Below are positions 63,932-64,000 of a DNA stretch of 64,000 nt, in pieces. The stretch comes from CAZPUS01 sp964589825 (GTDB lineage Bacteria; Fibrobacterota; Chitinivibrionia; Chitinivibrionales; WJKA01), in assembly GCA_964589825.1 (NCBI GenBank), contig CAZPUS010000014.1:7677-71676 (forward strand), in the 5' to 3' direction. The position numbers were made by a program, and so were the translations under genes. Each line of letters begins with the position of its first letter. The stretch's first letter is position 1. The notes beneath the pieces are model-generated. The model did not search any database. It was not told the origin of the DNA and saw only the letters and a program-made list of their open reading frames with translations.

Positions 63932-64000
63932 TCATAGTTATGGCATAAGAGAACGGACCAGTTTCTTACTGCCATTGGTCCCCACAAGGATAAATATCGA

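Overview
The window looks like chromosomal DNA of a Gram-negative, two-membrane bacterium. It carries lipoproteins with lipobox cysteines, an SLBB (Wza-type) export protein, a Wzx/Wzy/Wzz-type polysaccharide locus, an FtsX-EnvC pair, a PorV/PorQ-like outer-membrane domain and two proteins with type IX secretion (T9SS)-like C-terminal domains. Together with a GH5 glycanase, this suggests the Fibrobacterota/FCB part of the tree (Chitinivibrio/Fibrobacter-like). That placement is inference from gene content only. I see no rRNA, tRNA, CRISPR array or transposase gene.

Layout. 1-3.1 kb: an acidic TPR protein containing a 15-bp tandem repeat that broke the assembly (100 N). 3.4-10.5 kb: an RNA 2',3'-cyclic phosphodiesterase, then a cell-envelope run of LpoA-like TPR/periplasmic-binding protein, large lipoprotein, FtsX and EnvC. 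10.4-15.2 kb (minus strand): a GH65 disaccharide phosphorylase with a trehalose-phosphatase-like HAD protein, and a PhnP-like MBL hydrolase. 15.4-28.7 kb: a surface-polysaccharide locus with Wza-like exporter, four GT4 glycosyltransferases, two sulfotransferases, Wzy-like ligase/polymerase, Wzx flippase and Wzz. Its interior (17.4-28.7 kb) is visibly AT-rich and probably acquired. 28.9-31.5 kb: pyrF translationally coupled to a lipoprotein. 31.7-40.5 kb: a tight plus-strand operon pyrK-pyrD-holB-ricT-metG-recJ-argH. 40.5-44.8 kb (minus): PhoH/PIN ATPase, BsuPI-domain secreted protein, aroD, SPL-like radical SAM. 45.0-51.1 kb: radical SAM, NikR, a 1000-residue composite outer-membrane protein, Smr, Tgt. 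51.5-58.9 kb: trkA, trkH, an endonuclease Q-UvrD helicase fusion and an unknown membrane protein. 59.0-63.7 kb: small beta-barrel-like protein, C45-type Ntn hydrolase, 3-hydroxyisobutyrate dehydrogenase-family reductase, GH5 glycanase.

The most unusual feature runs through the whole window: at least seven roughly 150-165 bp imperfect palindromes (plus fragments) with CCTAAA...TTTAGG ends, three of them flanked by perfect 5-bp target-site duplications. They look like a non-autonomous (MITE-like) element family; some copies supply stop codons to neighbouring genes. Other notable items are the EndoQ-UvrD fusion, a PorV/TPR/degenerate 5'-nucleotidase/beta-propeller fusion, A10 and G9 tracts at the start of one glycosyltransferase (possible phase variation), and the sulfotransferase-containing polysaccharide cluster.
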